Below, one piece after another: positions 1-8,301 of a stretch of 64,000 bases of DNA; the stretch's first letter is position 1; every line of letters begins with the position of its first letter. Both the position numbers and the translations under genes were made by a program. The notes beneath the pieces were generated by a model that saw nothing but the letters and a program-made list of their open reading frames with translations, was not told where the DNA came from and made no database searches. The DNA is from Caulobacter sp. UNC358MFTsu5.1 (lineage in GTDB: Bacteria; Pseudomonadota; Alphaproteobacteria; Caulobacterales; Caulobacteraceae), in contig NZ_JONW01000006.1 of the NCBI RefSeq assembly GCF_000712075.1, positions 620,001-684,000 of the forward strand, in the 5' to 3' direction.

Positions 1-750
1 ATCGACCAGCCGATAGTTGACCAGTTCGGTGCGGCCGGCCGCGTCGAGCACGAAGAGTGGCGGCAAGTCGCCAGCGGCCACGCCGGGCGGAAAGACGATC
101 ACCACCTGGCGTCCGTCGTCGAACACCTGCGTCGGTCGCCAGCGGGGCCGGTCCCCACTGAGCCTGTAGCCGAAGTTCAAGGCGGCGATGTCGAGGCCCG
201 GCGGCGCGGCGGGCGGGCTCGGCGCGAGCGGCTTCGCCGGCTTGCTCAGCGCGATCAGGGCATCCTGCGGATAGGTCCAGGCCACCGAGGCCATGTAGGT
301 GGCCGCGCTCGAGCGCAGTTCGACATAGTAGGTTCGCCGGTCGGTATTGATCACCAGGTTGGTGGCCAGGTTCGAGTCCGTCGGCTTGACCAGGATATGC
401 ACGCGCCGATGCTCACCCGCGCCGCTTTCGGTGTCGCCGAGGATCCAGCGGGTGGTGTCGCCGGCCGCGATCGGGCCGGGCCCGGCCAGTTGCTCGCCCG
501 CCTGCAGGACCAGGTCCGTCACTCGACCCGGGGCGGCGTAGACTTGGTAGAGCCCGCCTTCGCTCCACGCGAACCGCTGCACGGCGCCCTGGAAGGTGTC
601 GAGCGTGGGTTGGACCCTCGCGGCGGCGTTGGCCGCCAAGACCGGCGCGACGGGGTCGCGAGGCTTGGGACCGGCCAGGGCCGGCCCGCCGAAGCCTTGG
701 ACGAGGATTGCCGCGGTCAGGGCGTGGTGGGTGAACGGGCGGCGGCTCAT
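1..750 (-). CDS. trbG: TrbG conjugal transfer protein (VirB9-like), 3' end outside window
   Basis: Outer-membrane-associated component of the Trb type IV secretion channel, the counterpart of VirB9. The 250 codons present begin MSRRPFTHHALTAAILVQGF, a secretion signal. The later stretch around YYVELRSSAATYMASVAWTYP is typical of the TrbG/VirB9 beta-rich domain, and the final visible part (LNFGYRLSGDRPRWRPTQVF) is the start of the C-terminal VirB9 domain. The start ATG (750-748) overlaps the trbF stop in an ATGA, so the two are translationally coupled. The gene continues leftward beyond base 1; trbI would be expected next. Confidence 0.93.
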   Translation of the reverse strand, partial: MSRRPFTHHALTAAILVQGFGGPALAGPKPRDPVAPVLAANAAARVQPTLDTFQGAVQRFAWSEGGLYQVYAAPGRVTDLVLQAGEQLAGPGPIAAGDTTRWILGDTESGAGEHRRVHILVKPTDSNLATNLVINTDRRTYYVELRSSAATYMASVAWTYPQDALIALSKPAKPLAPSPPAAPPGLDIAALNFGYRLSGDRPRWRPTQVFDDGRQVVIVFPPGVAAGDLPPLFVLDAAGRTELVNYRLVD

Positions 751-1430
751 GGGACCATCTCCTTGGACCAGTCGATCGCTTTGACGTAGACGCCGAGCGG
801 GTTCTTCCGCAGTTGCTCGGGACCGCGGGCGCGTTGGGCGGCCAGGGTCAGGATGCTGGCCCAGCGCTCGGTGGCGACCAGGGCGCCGTCCTGGTAGCGA
901 CGCTCGACCCAGGCGACACGGAAGCTGTCGGGCGTGGCGCGGATGACGCTGGAGACCTCGACCGAAACCTGGATCTTGCCGACCAGGCCGAACGGGTCGT
1001 TAGCCTGGGCGTAGGCGTCCAGCGCCCGAGCGCCCTCGGCATTGGTAAAGTCGTAGGCCCGCAGCCAGTTCTGGCGCACCACGATTGGATCGGACGACAC
1101 CGACCGCACCTCCTCGATGAACCGCTGCAGCCGGGCGGCGATCATGGCGTCGGTCGGACGAAACGCCGCGTCGGCGGGGCCCACCACCCGAACCTCGCCG
1201 AGCTTGTCGACCTCCACCACCCAGGGCGTGATCTGGCCGCGCGCTCCCTGCCAGACGAGGCCGCCCGTCAAGGCCGCGATGGCGGTCGACTGGAACAGGG
1301 CCAGCAGCCACATCCTTCGTCCCGTCACCGCGACCTGTCCGACGCGGTCATCCCACTGCTGCCGCGCACGGCGATAAGGCGTGTCAGGTTCGGGCGTATG
1401 GCCGTAGCGAACCTCGGGGCGTCTGAACAT
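747..1430 (-). CDS. trbF: TrbF conjugal transfer protein (VirB8-like)
   Basis: Inner-membrane assembly factor of the mating channel. The 227-residue product has a short cytoplasmic N-terminus, one membrane helix at about residues 40-58, then a periplasmic NTF2-like VirB8 domain ending in NPLGVYVKAIDWSKEMVP. The open frame extends much further upstream, but the extension only reads through trbL in another frame. The ATG at 1430 is preferred because it overlaps the trbL stop by one base (TGATG), as elsewhere in this operon. Confidence 0.94.
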   Translation of the reverse strand: MFRRPEVRYGHTPEPDTPYRRARQQWDDRVGQVAVTGRRMWLLALFQSTAIAALTGGLVWQGARGQITPWVVEVDKLGEVRVVGPADAAFRPTDAMIAARLQRFIEEVRSVSSDPIVVRQNWLRAYDFTNAEGARALDAYAQANDPFGLVGKIQVSVEVSSVIRATPDSFRVAWVERRYQDGALVATERWASILTLAAQRARGPEQLRKNPLGVYVKAIDWSKEMVP

Positions 1431-2689
1431 CAATCCCGTCCTTCCGAAAGATCCACCGACGCGCCCCCGCCGCCCTGGCCCGACGACGCGGCGTGGGCCG
1501 CCGCCGAGGCGCCGTGGCTGACCGCCTGGCCTTGCTTCATGCGCTGGGCCCAGGCCGGGGGGTGACCGTCGGCTGCCGGCGGAGGAGCTGCTTGCCCGGC
1601 GCTGCCGCCGGCATACTGCTGACGCGCCGCCTCGAACCGCGAGCGCAGGTCGCTTGCGGCCTTGCGCAGCGGGCTGGCGGCGGCGCCGGCCGCGGCCTTG
1701 GTGACACCGGCCGCGCCGCCGCTCTGCGCGCCGCCGACCGCGCCGCCGGCCAGAGTCGCGGCCCCACGTGCGGCGCCGGCGACGAGACCAGCCGCGCCAC
1801 CGGCGGCCATGCCCGCGAGGGCCCCGCCGGCCATCAGGGCGCCGCCAGCGGCCGCGGTGGCGCCGACTGCGGCGCCGGCGCTCAGTTGCGGTCCGCCCGA
1901 CACCAGGCCGTTGGCGATGCCCGGCGCGAAGAAACCCAGGCCCAGCAGGCAGACGGCCGCCAGCACGACGGCGAGGGCTTCCTCGATCGTCGGCTGGGCG
2001 CCGGCGAACCCGGCGGTGAACTGTTCGAACAGCGTCGAGCCGATCCCGATCACCACGGCCAGGACCATGACCTTGATGCCCGAGGCCACGACGGCGCCCA
2101 GCACCCGCTCGGCCAGGAACGCGGTCTTGCCGAACAGGCCCCACGGCATCAGCACGAAGCCGCAGAGCGTCGTCAGCTTGAACTCGATCAGGGTGACGAA
2201 GAGCTGCACCGCCAGGACGAAGAAACTCAGCACCACGATGAGCCAGGCGATCAGCAGCACCGCGATCTGGATGAAGTTCTCGAAGAAGGCGACGTAGCCC
2301 ATCAGGCCCGAAATGCTCTCCAGAAGCGGTCGGCCGGCGTCGATGCCGGCCTGGCCGATCCGCCCCGGCCGCAGGAGATCGGCGACGGTGAAGCCGGTTC
2401 CCGACGCCTTCAGGCCTAGGCCCGCGAAGCTCTCGAAGATGATCCGGGCCAGGGTGTTCCAGTTGCCGATCAGGTAGGCGAAGGCCCCCACGAACAGCGT
2501 CTTGCGGATCAGGCGGGCGACGACGTCCTCGCCTTCGCCTAGGCTCCAGAACAGCGCCGCCAGGGTGACGTCGATCACGATCAGCGTGGTAGCGATGAAG
2601 GCGACCTCGCCGCCGAGCAGGCCAAAGCCCGAGTCGATGTAGGACGTGAAGACGCCCAGGAAACGGTCGACGACGCCGGGCCCTTCCAT
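1430..2689 (-). CDS. trbL: TrbL polytopic membrane protein (VirB6-like)
   Basis: Large inner-membrane subunit of the conjugative pore, 419 residues. The N-terminal two thirds hold several hydrophobic segments (about residues 20-55, 70-95, 140-200, 215-290). The last third is a long Ala/Gly-rich low-complexity tail ending SGQGGGGASVDLSEGRD, which is usual for TrbL. The start at 2689 overlaps the trbK stop by one base and the stop overlaps the trbF start, placing it firmly in the trbJ-K-L-F-G order. Confidence 0.94.
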   Translation of the reverse strand: MEGPGVVDRFLGVFTSYIDSGFGLLGGEVAFIATTLIVIDVTLAALFWSLGEGEDVVARLIRKTLFVGAFAYLIGNWNTLARIIFESFAGLGLKASGTGFTVADLLRPGRIGQAGIDAGRPLLESISGLMGYVAFFENFIQIAVLLIAWLIVVLSFFVLAVQLFVTLIEFKLTTLCGFVLMPWGLFGKTAFLAERVLGAVVASGIKVMVLAVVIGIGSTLFEQFTAGFAGAQPTIEEALAVVLAAVCLLGLGFFAPGIANGLVSGGPQLSAGAAVGATAAAGGALMAGGALAGMAAGGAAGLVAGAARGAATLAGGAVGGAQSGGAAGVTKAAAGAAASPLRKAASDLRSRFEAARQQYAGGSAGQAAPPPAADGHPPAWAQRMKQGQAVSHGASAAAHAASSGQGGGGASVDLSEGRD

Positions 2690-2958
2690 CAGCGGCGCTC
2701 CCCGGCAGGCGCGCGCACGCCCAGGAACCGCGCCCGCTGTTCGGCCCAGGCCTTCAGGCAGCCGGCGTCCTGGGCGCCGGCCGCGCCGAGCGCCTGGCAG
2801 CGGGCGAGCTCGGCCCGGGTCGGATCGACCTGGGCCGGCGGCGCGGGTGGCGCGGCGAGCGGCGGGGCCGGATGGCGCCGGGCCTGGAAGGCGGCGAGCA
2901 GGATCGCCAGCGCGGCCAGGCCCACGGCCGCCAGACGCAAAGCGAGGTTCCCGCTCAC
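2689..2958 (-). CDS. trbK: TrbK-type small membrane or secreted protein
   Basis: An 89-residue product read from a GTG start that overlaps the trbJ stop (GTGA). One hydrophobic segment (LALRLAAVGLAALAILLAAF) is followed by a proline-rich linker and a C-terminal part with two cysteines (RCQALG...AGCLKAW). The position between trbJ and trbL, the size and the CxA...CLKAW pattern match the alphaproteobacterial 'TrbK-alt' family, whose precise job is not well defined; entry exclusion is known for the unrelated RP4 TrbK. The open frame runs further upstream through trbJ and trbE, which is not coding here. Confidence 0.85.
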   Translation of the reverse strand: MSGNLALRLAAVGLAALAILLAAFQARRHPAPPLAAPPAPPAQVDPTRAELARCQALGAAGAQDAGCLKAWAEQRARFLGVRAPAGERR

Positions 2959-3701
2959 GGTTGGTTGAACATCTTGGCCGAGCCGGGCTGATAGCCCGCG
3001 CCCGGCGTCAGGAAGCGCCGCAGCTGTTCGCGCGCCTGGTCCTGGGCGGCGGCGCGCTGGGCCGCTTCCAGTGTCTGCGCGCGCCCCGAGGCCGCAAGCA
3101 GGGTCACGAGATCGGAGAGCTGCTGGGACTGCAACGCCAGGAGCTGGTTGCCGGCCTGGGCGGCCTGCAGGGCGCCGTTCGCCGACTGGCTGGCCGAGAC
3201 GAGCTGGCTCATCTGGGTCCGGGCGCCGTCGAGGTTGCCCACCACCCCGGCCTGGATCTTCAGGGCGTCCTGGAACGCCGCGACGCTGTTGGCCCAGCGG
3301 GTGCGGGCGTCCGTCACCAGCCCCAGGTCGGAGGCGGTCAGGTCGGCCGGGCGATAGGCCGCCTGGAAGGCCGCCTCGATGTCGGTGACCCGCAGGGCCA
3401 AGCCCTTGGCCTGGTCGACCAGGGCCCGCGTCTGCTGGAGTTGCGCCTGCAGGCCTTCGAGCGCCGAATAGGGCAGGGTCGCGAGGTTGCGCGCCTCGTT
3501 GACCAGCGACTGGGCCTGGTTCTGCAGCGCGGTGATCTGGTTGTTGATCTGCTGCAGGGCCCGCGTCGCGGTCAGCAGGTTCTGGGCGTAGTTGGTGGGA
3601 TCGAAGACCGTGAACTGGGCCCGCGCCGGATCGGCGGCGGCCAGGGGCGAGAGGACGAACGCTGCGCCCAGAAGGGCGCGCCGGTGCAGGCGAGGGATCA
3701 T
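2955..3701 (-). CDS. trbJ: TrbJ conjugal transfer protein (VirB5-like)
   Basis: Periplasmic or pilus-associated transfer factor of 248 residues. An N-terminal signal with basic residues and a hydrophobic core ends at about residue 28 (ARA/QF). The mature N-terminus FTVFDPTNYAQN is diagnostic of TrbJ, and the remainder is alpha-helical and Gln/Ala-rich. The ATG at 3701 overlaps the trbE stop (ATGA); the longer open frame upstream is trbE read out of frame. Known role of the family: contribution to the pilus tip and mating-pair formation. Confidence 0.95.
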   Translation of the reverse strand: MIPRLHRRALLGAAFVLSPLAAADPARAQFTVFDPTNYAQNLLTATRALQQINNQITALQNQAQSLVNEARNLATLPYSALEGLQAQLQQTRALVDQAKGLALRVTDIEAAFQAAYRPADLTASDLGLVTDARTRWANSVAAFQDALKIQAGVVGNLDGARTQMSQLVSASQSANGALQAAQAGNQLLALQSQQLSDLVTLLAASGRAQTLEAAQRAAAQDQAREQLRRFLTPGAGYQPGSAKMFNQP

Positions 3702-6115
3702 CGGGAAGACTCCGAGGGGAGGCTGGCGAGAAGGTCGGCGGCCCAGTCGAGGCCGCGGTGGCGCAGCCAGGCGTCGGCGAAGCCTTCCGGCCCGGCGGCG
3801 TCGAGCACGCGGGTGATGGCGGCTTGGTCCTGCTTGGACGAGGCGGCGGCGAAGGCCAGGGCGACCTCGCCCAGCCCCAGGTCGAACAAGCGGTCGCCGA
3901 TCGGTGACTGGCAGTAGTAGTCGCGCTTGGGCGTGGCCCGGGCGAGGATCTCCACCTGCCGCGCGTTGAGGCCGAAGCCGGCGTAGATCGCGGCGATCTG
4001 AGGCTCCAGCGCCCGGGCGTTCGGCAGGAAGATCCGGGTCGGGCAGCTTTCGATGATGGCCGGCGCGATCGTGCTGCCCACGATGTCGGCAAGGGACTGC
4101 GTGGCGAACACCACGCTGGCGTTCTTTTTGCGCAGGGTCTTCAGCCACTCGCGCAGCTGGGCGGCGAAGGCTGCGTCGTCGAGCGCCAGCCAGCCCTCGT
4201 CGATGATGACCAGGGTCGGACGCCCATCCAGGCGGCCCTCGATCCGGTGAAAGAGATATTCCAGCACCGCCGGGGCGCCCGCAGAGCCCATCAGCCCCTC
4301 GGTCTCGAAGGCCTGCACCGTTTCATCGCCGAGCGTCTCGTGCTCGGCGTCGAGCAGGCGACCGGCCGCGCCGCCGACGCAATACGGGCGAAGCGCCGCC
4401 TTCAGGACATTGGACTGCAGGAGGGCGGCCAGGCCGCTGAGCGTGCGCTCCTGGACCGGCGCGGTGGCCAGGGCGCCCAGCGCCGACCACAGATGGTCGC
4501 GCAGCGCCGGCGTCGGGGTCACGCCTTCGCGCTCCAGGAGGGCGATCAGCCAGCCGGCCGCCCAGGCACGCTCGGTCGGGTCGTCGATCCCGGCCAGGGG
4601 CTGCAGGGCCGGCGAGCCGGCGCCGCCCAGGTCGTGCCAGTCGCCGCCCATGGCGAGCACCGCCGCGCGCATCGAGCCGCCGAAGTCGAACGGGAAGATC
4701 TGGGCGTCCGCGTAGCGCCGGAAGGACAGCGCCATCATCGCCAGGAGCACGGACTTGCCGCCGCCGGTCTGGCCCACGACCAGGCAATGGCCGACGTCGC
4801 CGACATGCAGGCAGAACCGGTAGGGCGTGACCCCGTCGGTCCGGGCGTGGAACAGGGGCGGGCCGGCCAGGTGCTCGTCGCGTTCGGGGCCGGCCCACAC
4901 CGCAGACAACGGCATCATGTGGGCCAGGTTGATCGTCGAGATCGGCGGTTGGCGGACGTTGGCGTACACCTGCCCGGGCAGGCTGCCGAACCAAGCTTCG
5001 ACCGCGTTGACCGTTTCGGGGATCACGGTGAAGTCGCGGCCCTGAATGGCCTTCTCGACCATTCGCAGCTTTTCGGTCGCGGCGGCCGGATCTTGATCCC
5101 AGACCACGACCGTCGTGGTGACGAAGGCCTGGGCGACGTCGTCGGCGCCGAGGTCCTGCAGCGCCGCGTCGGCGTCGGCGGCCTTGTTGGCGGCGTCGGA
5201 GTCCAACAGCGCCGAGGCCTCGTTGGTCATCACCTCCTTGAGGATGGCGGCGACCGACTTGCGCTTGGCAAACCACTGGCGGCGGATACGCGACAGCAGC
5301 TTCACCGCGTCGATCTTGTCGAGCATCAGCGCGCGGGTGGACCAGCGGTATGGGAAGGCCAGGCGATTGAGGTCGTCGAGGATCCCGGGGAAGGTCGCGG
5401 TGGGAAAGCCGATGACCGTCAGGACCCGGATGTGCTGGTCGCCCAGGCGCGGTTCGAGCCCGCCGGCCAGGCCCTGCGTGGCCAGCAGCACGTCGAGATG
5501 GATCGGGGTCTCGGGGACGCGCACGGCCTGGCGTGTCGACGACACCGCGCCGTGGAGGAACGAAAGGGTCTGCTCGTCGTCGAGCCAAGCCGCCTGGGGC
5601 ATGAACGTCTCGACGAGCTGGAGCACTCGGTCGGTCCGCTGGACGAAACCCTTGGTCTGTTCCCAGGCGTCCACGCCGCTGCGGGCCCGCCCCTCGATCA
5701 TCAGCCCTTCGAACCGGGCCGCTTCCTCGGCCGGCGGGCGCCAGACGAAGGTCAGGTAGTAGCGGCTCTCGAAATGGACCCCGGCCTCGGCGAACTGCTC
5801 GCGGCGCTCCAGGTCGACGAGCGCGGAGGCAGGATCGGGAAAGTCGCTCGCCGGATAGCCCACGGCCGGATCGCGCCGGGCCTCGACAAACAGCGCCCAG
5901 CCCGAGCCCAGCCGCCGCAGCGCGTTGTTGAGCCGCGCCGTTGTCGCCACGAGTTCGGCGGGGGTGGCGCTGTCGAGGTCGGGGCCGCGAAACCGCGCGG
6001 TCCGCTGCAGGCTGCCGTCCTTGTTCAGGACGACGCCTGGCGCGACCAGGGCGGCCCAGGGCAGGAAGTCGGCCAGGAGCGGCGTGGGGTCGCCGTAGGC
6101 GCGCAGCGACATCAT
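3698..6115 (-). CDS. trbE: TrbE conjugative ATPase (VirB4 family)
   Basis: The 805-residue ATPase that energises assembly of the transfer channel and pilus. Visible features are an N-terminal CagE/TrbE/VirB domain, a Walker A GQTGGGKS at about residues 448-455, and a Walker B region LVIIDEGW near residue 640, followed by FATQSLADIVGS. Length is normal for TrbE. Two adjacent ATGs stand at the start (6115 and 6112). The stop overlaps trbJ; trbD ends 3 bases upstream. Confidence 0.96.
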   Translation of the reverse strand: MMSLRAYGDPTPLLADFLPWAALVAPGVVLNKDGSLQRTARFRGPDLDSATPAELVATTARLNNALRRLGSGWALFVEARRDPAVGYPASDFPDPASALVDLERREQFAEAGVHFESRYYLTFVWRPPAEEAARFEGLMIEGRARSGVDAWEQTKGFVQRTDRVLQLVETFMPQAAWLDDEQTLSFLHGAVSSTRQAVRVPETPIHLDVLLATQGLAGGLEPRLGDQHIRVLTVIGFPTATFPGILDDLNRLAFPYRWSTRALMLDKIDAVKLLSRIRRQWFAKRKSVAAILKEVMTNEASALLDSDAANKAADADAALQDLGADDVAQAFVTTTVVVWDQDPAAATEKLRMVEKAIQGRDFTVIPETVNAVEAWFGSLPGQVYANVRQPPISTINLAHMMPLSAVWAGPERDEHLAGPPLFHARTDGVTPYRFCLHVGDVGHCLVVGQTGGGKSVLLAMMALSFRRYADAQIFPFDFGGSMRAAVLAMGGDWHDLGGAGSPALQPLAGIDDPTERAWAAGWLIALLEREGVTPTPALRDHLWSALGALATAPVQERTLSGLAALLQSNVLKAALRPYCVGGAAGRLLDAEHETLGDETVQAFETEGLMGSAGAPAVLEYLFHRIEGRLDGRPTLVIIDEGWLALDDAAFAAQLREWLKTLRKKNASVVFATQSLADIVGSTIAPAIIESCPTRIFLPNARALEPQIAAIYAGFGLNARQVEILARATPKRDYYCQSPIGDRLFDLGLGEVALAFAAASSKQDQAAITRVLDAAGPEGFADAWLRHRGLDWAADLLASLPSESSR

Positions 6116-6118
6116 CGC

Positions 6119-6388
6119 TCAGACCCGCAGATGGGGCGGATAGCGCAGGTGCCGGCGCGCGACCTCGACGAACTGCGCGTCCTTGCGCGCGGCCCAGACC
6201 GCGCCGGCATGGCCGAGCGCCCAGAACACCAGGCCGACGATCCAGAGGCGAAGGCCCAGGCCCAGCGCCGCGGCCACCGTGCCGTTGGCGATCGCCAGGG
6301 TGCGCGGCGCGCCGCCCAGCAGGATCGGCTCGACGAGCGCGCGGTGGACGACCGCGAAATAGCCCGGCGGCAATTGGGCCGGGGTCAT
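6119..6388 (-). CDS. trbD: TrbD membrane protein (VirB3-like)
   Basis: An 89-residue small inner-membrane protein. It starts MTPAQLPPGYFAVVHRALVEP, followed by two closely spaced hydrophobic segments (about residues 36-60), the layout of TrbD/VirB3. The start is fixed by a 4-base ATGA overlap with the trbC stop, and the gene sits directly before trbE, its usual partner. The longer open frame upstream is an alternative reading of trbC. Confidence 0.93.
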   Translation of the reverse strand: MTPAQLPPGYFAVVHRALVEPILLGGAPRTLAIANGTVAAALGLGLRLWIVGLVFWALGHAGAVWAARKDAQFVEVARRHLRYPPHLRV

Positions 6389-6750
6389 GCGACCAGCGCC
6401 CCGCCGCCGAACGAGAAGAAGCTGAGGAAGAAGCTGGAGGCGGCAAACGCGATCGACAGGCCGAACACGATCTGGATCAGCCGGCGAAAGCCGCCGGACG
6501 TGTCGCCGAACGCTAGAGACAGGCCCGTGACGATGATGACGATGACCGCGATGATCTTGGCGACCGGTCCTTCGATCGATTCCAGGATCGATTGGAGCGG
6601 CGCCTCCCAGGGCATGGACGATCCGGCCGCCTGGGCCGGAAGAGCGTAGAGAAAGCCGCTGGCGGTAATCGCGGCGACGCCTAGGCAATCCAGCATGCTG
6701 CCGGCCAGCAGGCGGCGCTTGCGGCGCGCGGCCGCATTCAGGCGAGACAT
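6385..6750 (-). CDS. trbC: TrbC prepilin (VirB2-like)
   Basis: Major pilus subunit precursor of 121 residues. An N-terminal basic stretch (RRKRR) precedes a signal hydrophobic segment ending ALPAQA, then the mature part carries two long hydrophobic helices (AKIIAVIVIIVTGLSLAFG and IQIVFGLSIAFAASSFFLSF). This matches TrbC/VirB2, which is processed, and in RP4 cyclised, before pilus assembly. The ATG at 6750 lies inside the end of trbB (13-base overlap). Confidence 0.93.
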   Translation of the reverse strand: MSRLNAAARRKRRLLAGSMLDCLGVAAITASGFLYALPAQAAGSSMPWEAPLQSILESIEGPVAKIIAVIVIIVTGLSLAFGDTSGGFRRLIQIVFGLSIAFAASSFFLSFFSFGGGALVA

Positions 6751-7727
6751 CGGGAGGCTCCGGTCTTCGGGGGGAGGAGGGGGGAGAGGGCGTAGGCGCC
6801 GTCGGCCAGACCCTCGACGCGGACCAGCTCGACCAGCCGGCGTTCGCCGCCGCGTCCGCCGAGCACCGCGATCACGTCGACCGTCTCGGCGATCAGGGCG
6901 CGCGGAACGGTGATGACCGTTTCCTGGATCAGCTGCTCGAGCCGGTGCAGGGCGCCGGAGGCCGAACCGGCATGCAGGGTGGCGATGCCGCCGGGGTGGC
7001 CGGTGCCCCAGGCCTTGACCAGGTCCAGCGCCTCGGGCCCGCGCACCTCGCCGATGATGATCCGGTCGGGCCGCAGACGCAGGGTGGCGCGAAGCAACTG
7101 GGTGAGGCTGGCGACCCCGTCCTTGCTGCGCATCGCCACCTGGTTGGCGACCGCGCACCGCAGTTCGACGGTGTCCTCGATCAGGGCGATGCGTTCGCGC
7201 CCGTCGGTGAGCTCGGCCAGCAAGGTGTTGGCCAGGGTGGTCTTGCCGCTCGAGGTGCCGCCCGCCAGCAGGATGTTGCGCCGGCCGGCGACGGCGGCCC
7301 GCAGGGCCTGCGCCTGGTCCGGCGCCATCACGCCGGCCTCGACATAGGCCTCCAGCCGGATGATCCGGCCGGCCGGCTTGCGGATCGAGAAGGCCGGGGC
7401 GACGACGACCGGCGGCAGCAGGCCCTCGAAGCGTTCGCCGCCTTCGGGCAGCTCGGCCGAGACGCGGGGCGCGCCGGCATGGACCTCGGCCCCGACGTGG
7501 TGGGCCACCAGCCGCACGATCCGTTCGCCGTCGGCGAACGACAGCCGCTCGCCAGTGTCCTCCAGACCCGAGCCCAGGCGGTCGAGCCAGAGCCGACCGT
7601 CGGGATTGAGCATGATCTCGGCGACGTCGTCGGTGGCCAGCCAATCGGCGATCCGCGCGCCCAGCGCGGTGCGCAGCATGCGGGCGCTGCGCTGGTCGGA
7701 TTCGCTGCGGAGGGCCTGGAGCGACAC
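6738..7727 (-). CDS. trbB: TrbB conjugal transfer ATPase (VirB11 family)
   Basis: Hexameric cytoplasmic traffic ATPase of 329 residues. Walker A GGTSSGKT is at about residues 156-163, followed by an Asp box region ([11 protein letters not shown]), a Walker B region ([16 protein letters not shown]) and a His box ([13 protein letters not shown]), the standard VirB11/TrbB order. First gene of the trbBCDE block; a 143-bp gap separates it from the ribbon-helix-helix gene, and that gap holds one copy of the 27-bp element also found before traG. Confidence 0.96.
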   Translation of the reverse strand: MSLQALRSESDQRSARMLRTALGARIADWLATDDVAEIMLNPDGRLWLDRLGSGLEDTGERLSFADGERIVRLVAHHVGAEVHAGAPRVSAELPEGGERFEGLLPPVVVAPAFSIRKPAGRIIRLEAYVEAGVMAPDQAQALRAAVAGRRNILLAGGTSSGKTTLANTLLAELTDGRERIALIEDTVELRCAVANQVAMRSKDGVASLTQLLRATLRLRPDRIIIGEVRGPEALDLVKAWGTGHPGGIATLHAGSASGALHRLEQLIQETVITVPRALIAETVDVIAVLGGRGGERRLVELVRVEGLADGAYALSPLLPPKTGASRCLA

Positions 7728-7826
7728 GGGGAAAGCCTCGAGGTCGACCAGCGGAGCTGGCCGTCGGGGCTCACTAAAGGAGGCGGAAAATCATCAGCCG
7801 CAACAAGGTGTTGACGCTCGGAGGGA

Positions 7827-7853
7827 CCTGGCGTGCAAAGACAGGCGATGGCG
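7827..7853 (-). promoter_or_regulatory. Conserved 27-bp element upstream of trbB (copy 1)
   Basis: A 27-base stretch whose core reads CCTGGCGTGCAAAGACAGGC on the plus strand. It recurs with four substitutions at 10364-10390 upstream of traG. It carries CCTG/CAGG ends that could pair, and on the coding strand TTGCAC, which could serve as a -35 hexamer. It lies about 100 bp before the trbB start. A shared promoter or regulator site is an inference. Confidence 0.55.
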
Positions 7854-7870
7854 TAGACGGGCGCCTGGGC

Positions 7871-8299
7871 TCAGCTTGGCTCGGGCTCGTCCGGCGTGGG
7901 CGTGGCGGTGGCGACGATGTCGTCCGACAGGGTTTTTCCCTTCGCCAGCCGCCGTCCGAGGGCCGCCAGGAAGTGCTCGTAGCGCTCGCGTCCCTTGGCC
8001 TGCTGTGCCGCCAGCGCCGCCTCCGGCAAGGCCAGTGTGTTGGCCAGCCAGAAGCGGACGAAGAGACCCAACGCCTCGACCGCGATGAGGACCAGGTTCT
8101 CGATACGGTCGGCCTGGCGCGACAGGCGATCGAGGCGTCGGCTGAGGGCGGCTTCCAGGTGCTCGCTGTTGTCTGGCGACAGGAAGACCTCCAGCGCCGT
8201 CTCCACCACCACGGCCTGGGAAATCCGCTTGCGCAGGGCGTATTCGGCCAGGCGCGCGCCGAGCGACGGCGGCAGGCGGAAGGTGTGCTTGGCGCGCAT
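7871..8299 (-). CDS. Ribbon-helix-helix (CopG-like) protein of the transfer region
   Basis: A 142-residue protein. The N-terminus [20 protein letters not shown] followed by [15 protein letters not shown] has the beta-strand/helix/helix spacing of a CopG/Arc ribbon-helix-helix fold. The rest is helical, with a hydrophobic middle ([21 protein letters not shown], about residues 72-92) that might be membrane-associated. It starts 2 bases after the traG stop, so it is co-transcribed with traG. Genes of this kind occupy the traG-trbB junction in many alphaproteobacterial ICEs. Likely a DNA-binding transfer regulator or relaxosome accessory; that role is inferred. Confidence 0.85.
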   Translation of the reverse strand: MRAKHTFRLPPSLGARLAEYALRKRISQAVVVETALEVFLSPDNSEHLEAALSRRLDRLSRQADRIENLVLIAVEALGLFVRFWLANTLALPEAALAAQQAKGRERYEHFLAALGRRLAKGKTLSDDIVATATPTPDEPEPS

Positions 8300-8301
8300 G
8301 G

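Noticed and set aside
4247..6649. Open frame of 800 codons on the plus strand
   Set aside because: It is antisense to trbE, trbD and trbC, has Arg/Gly/His-rich composition and no recognisable motif; a product of high GC.
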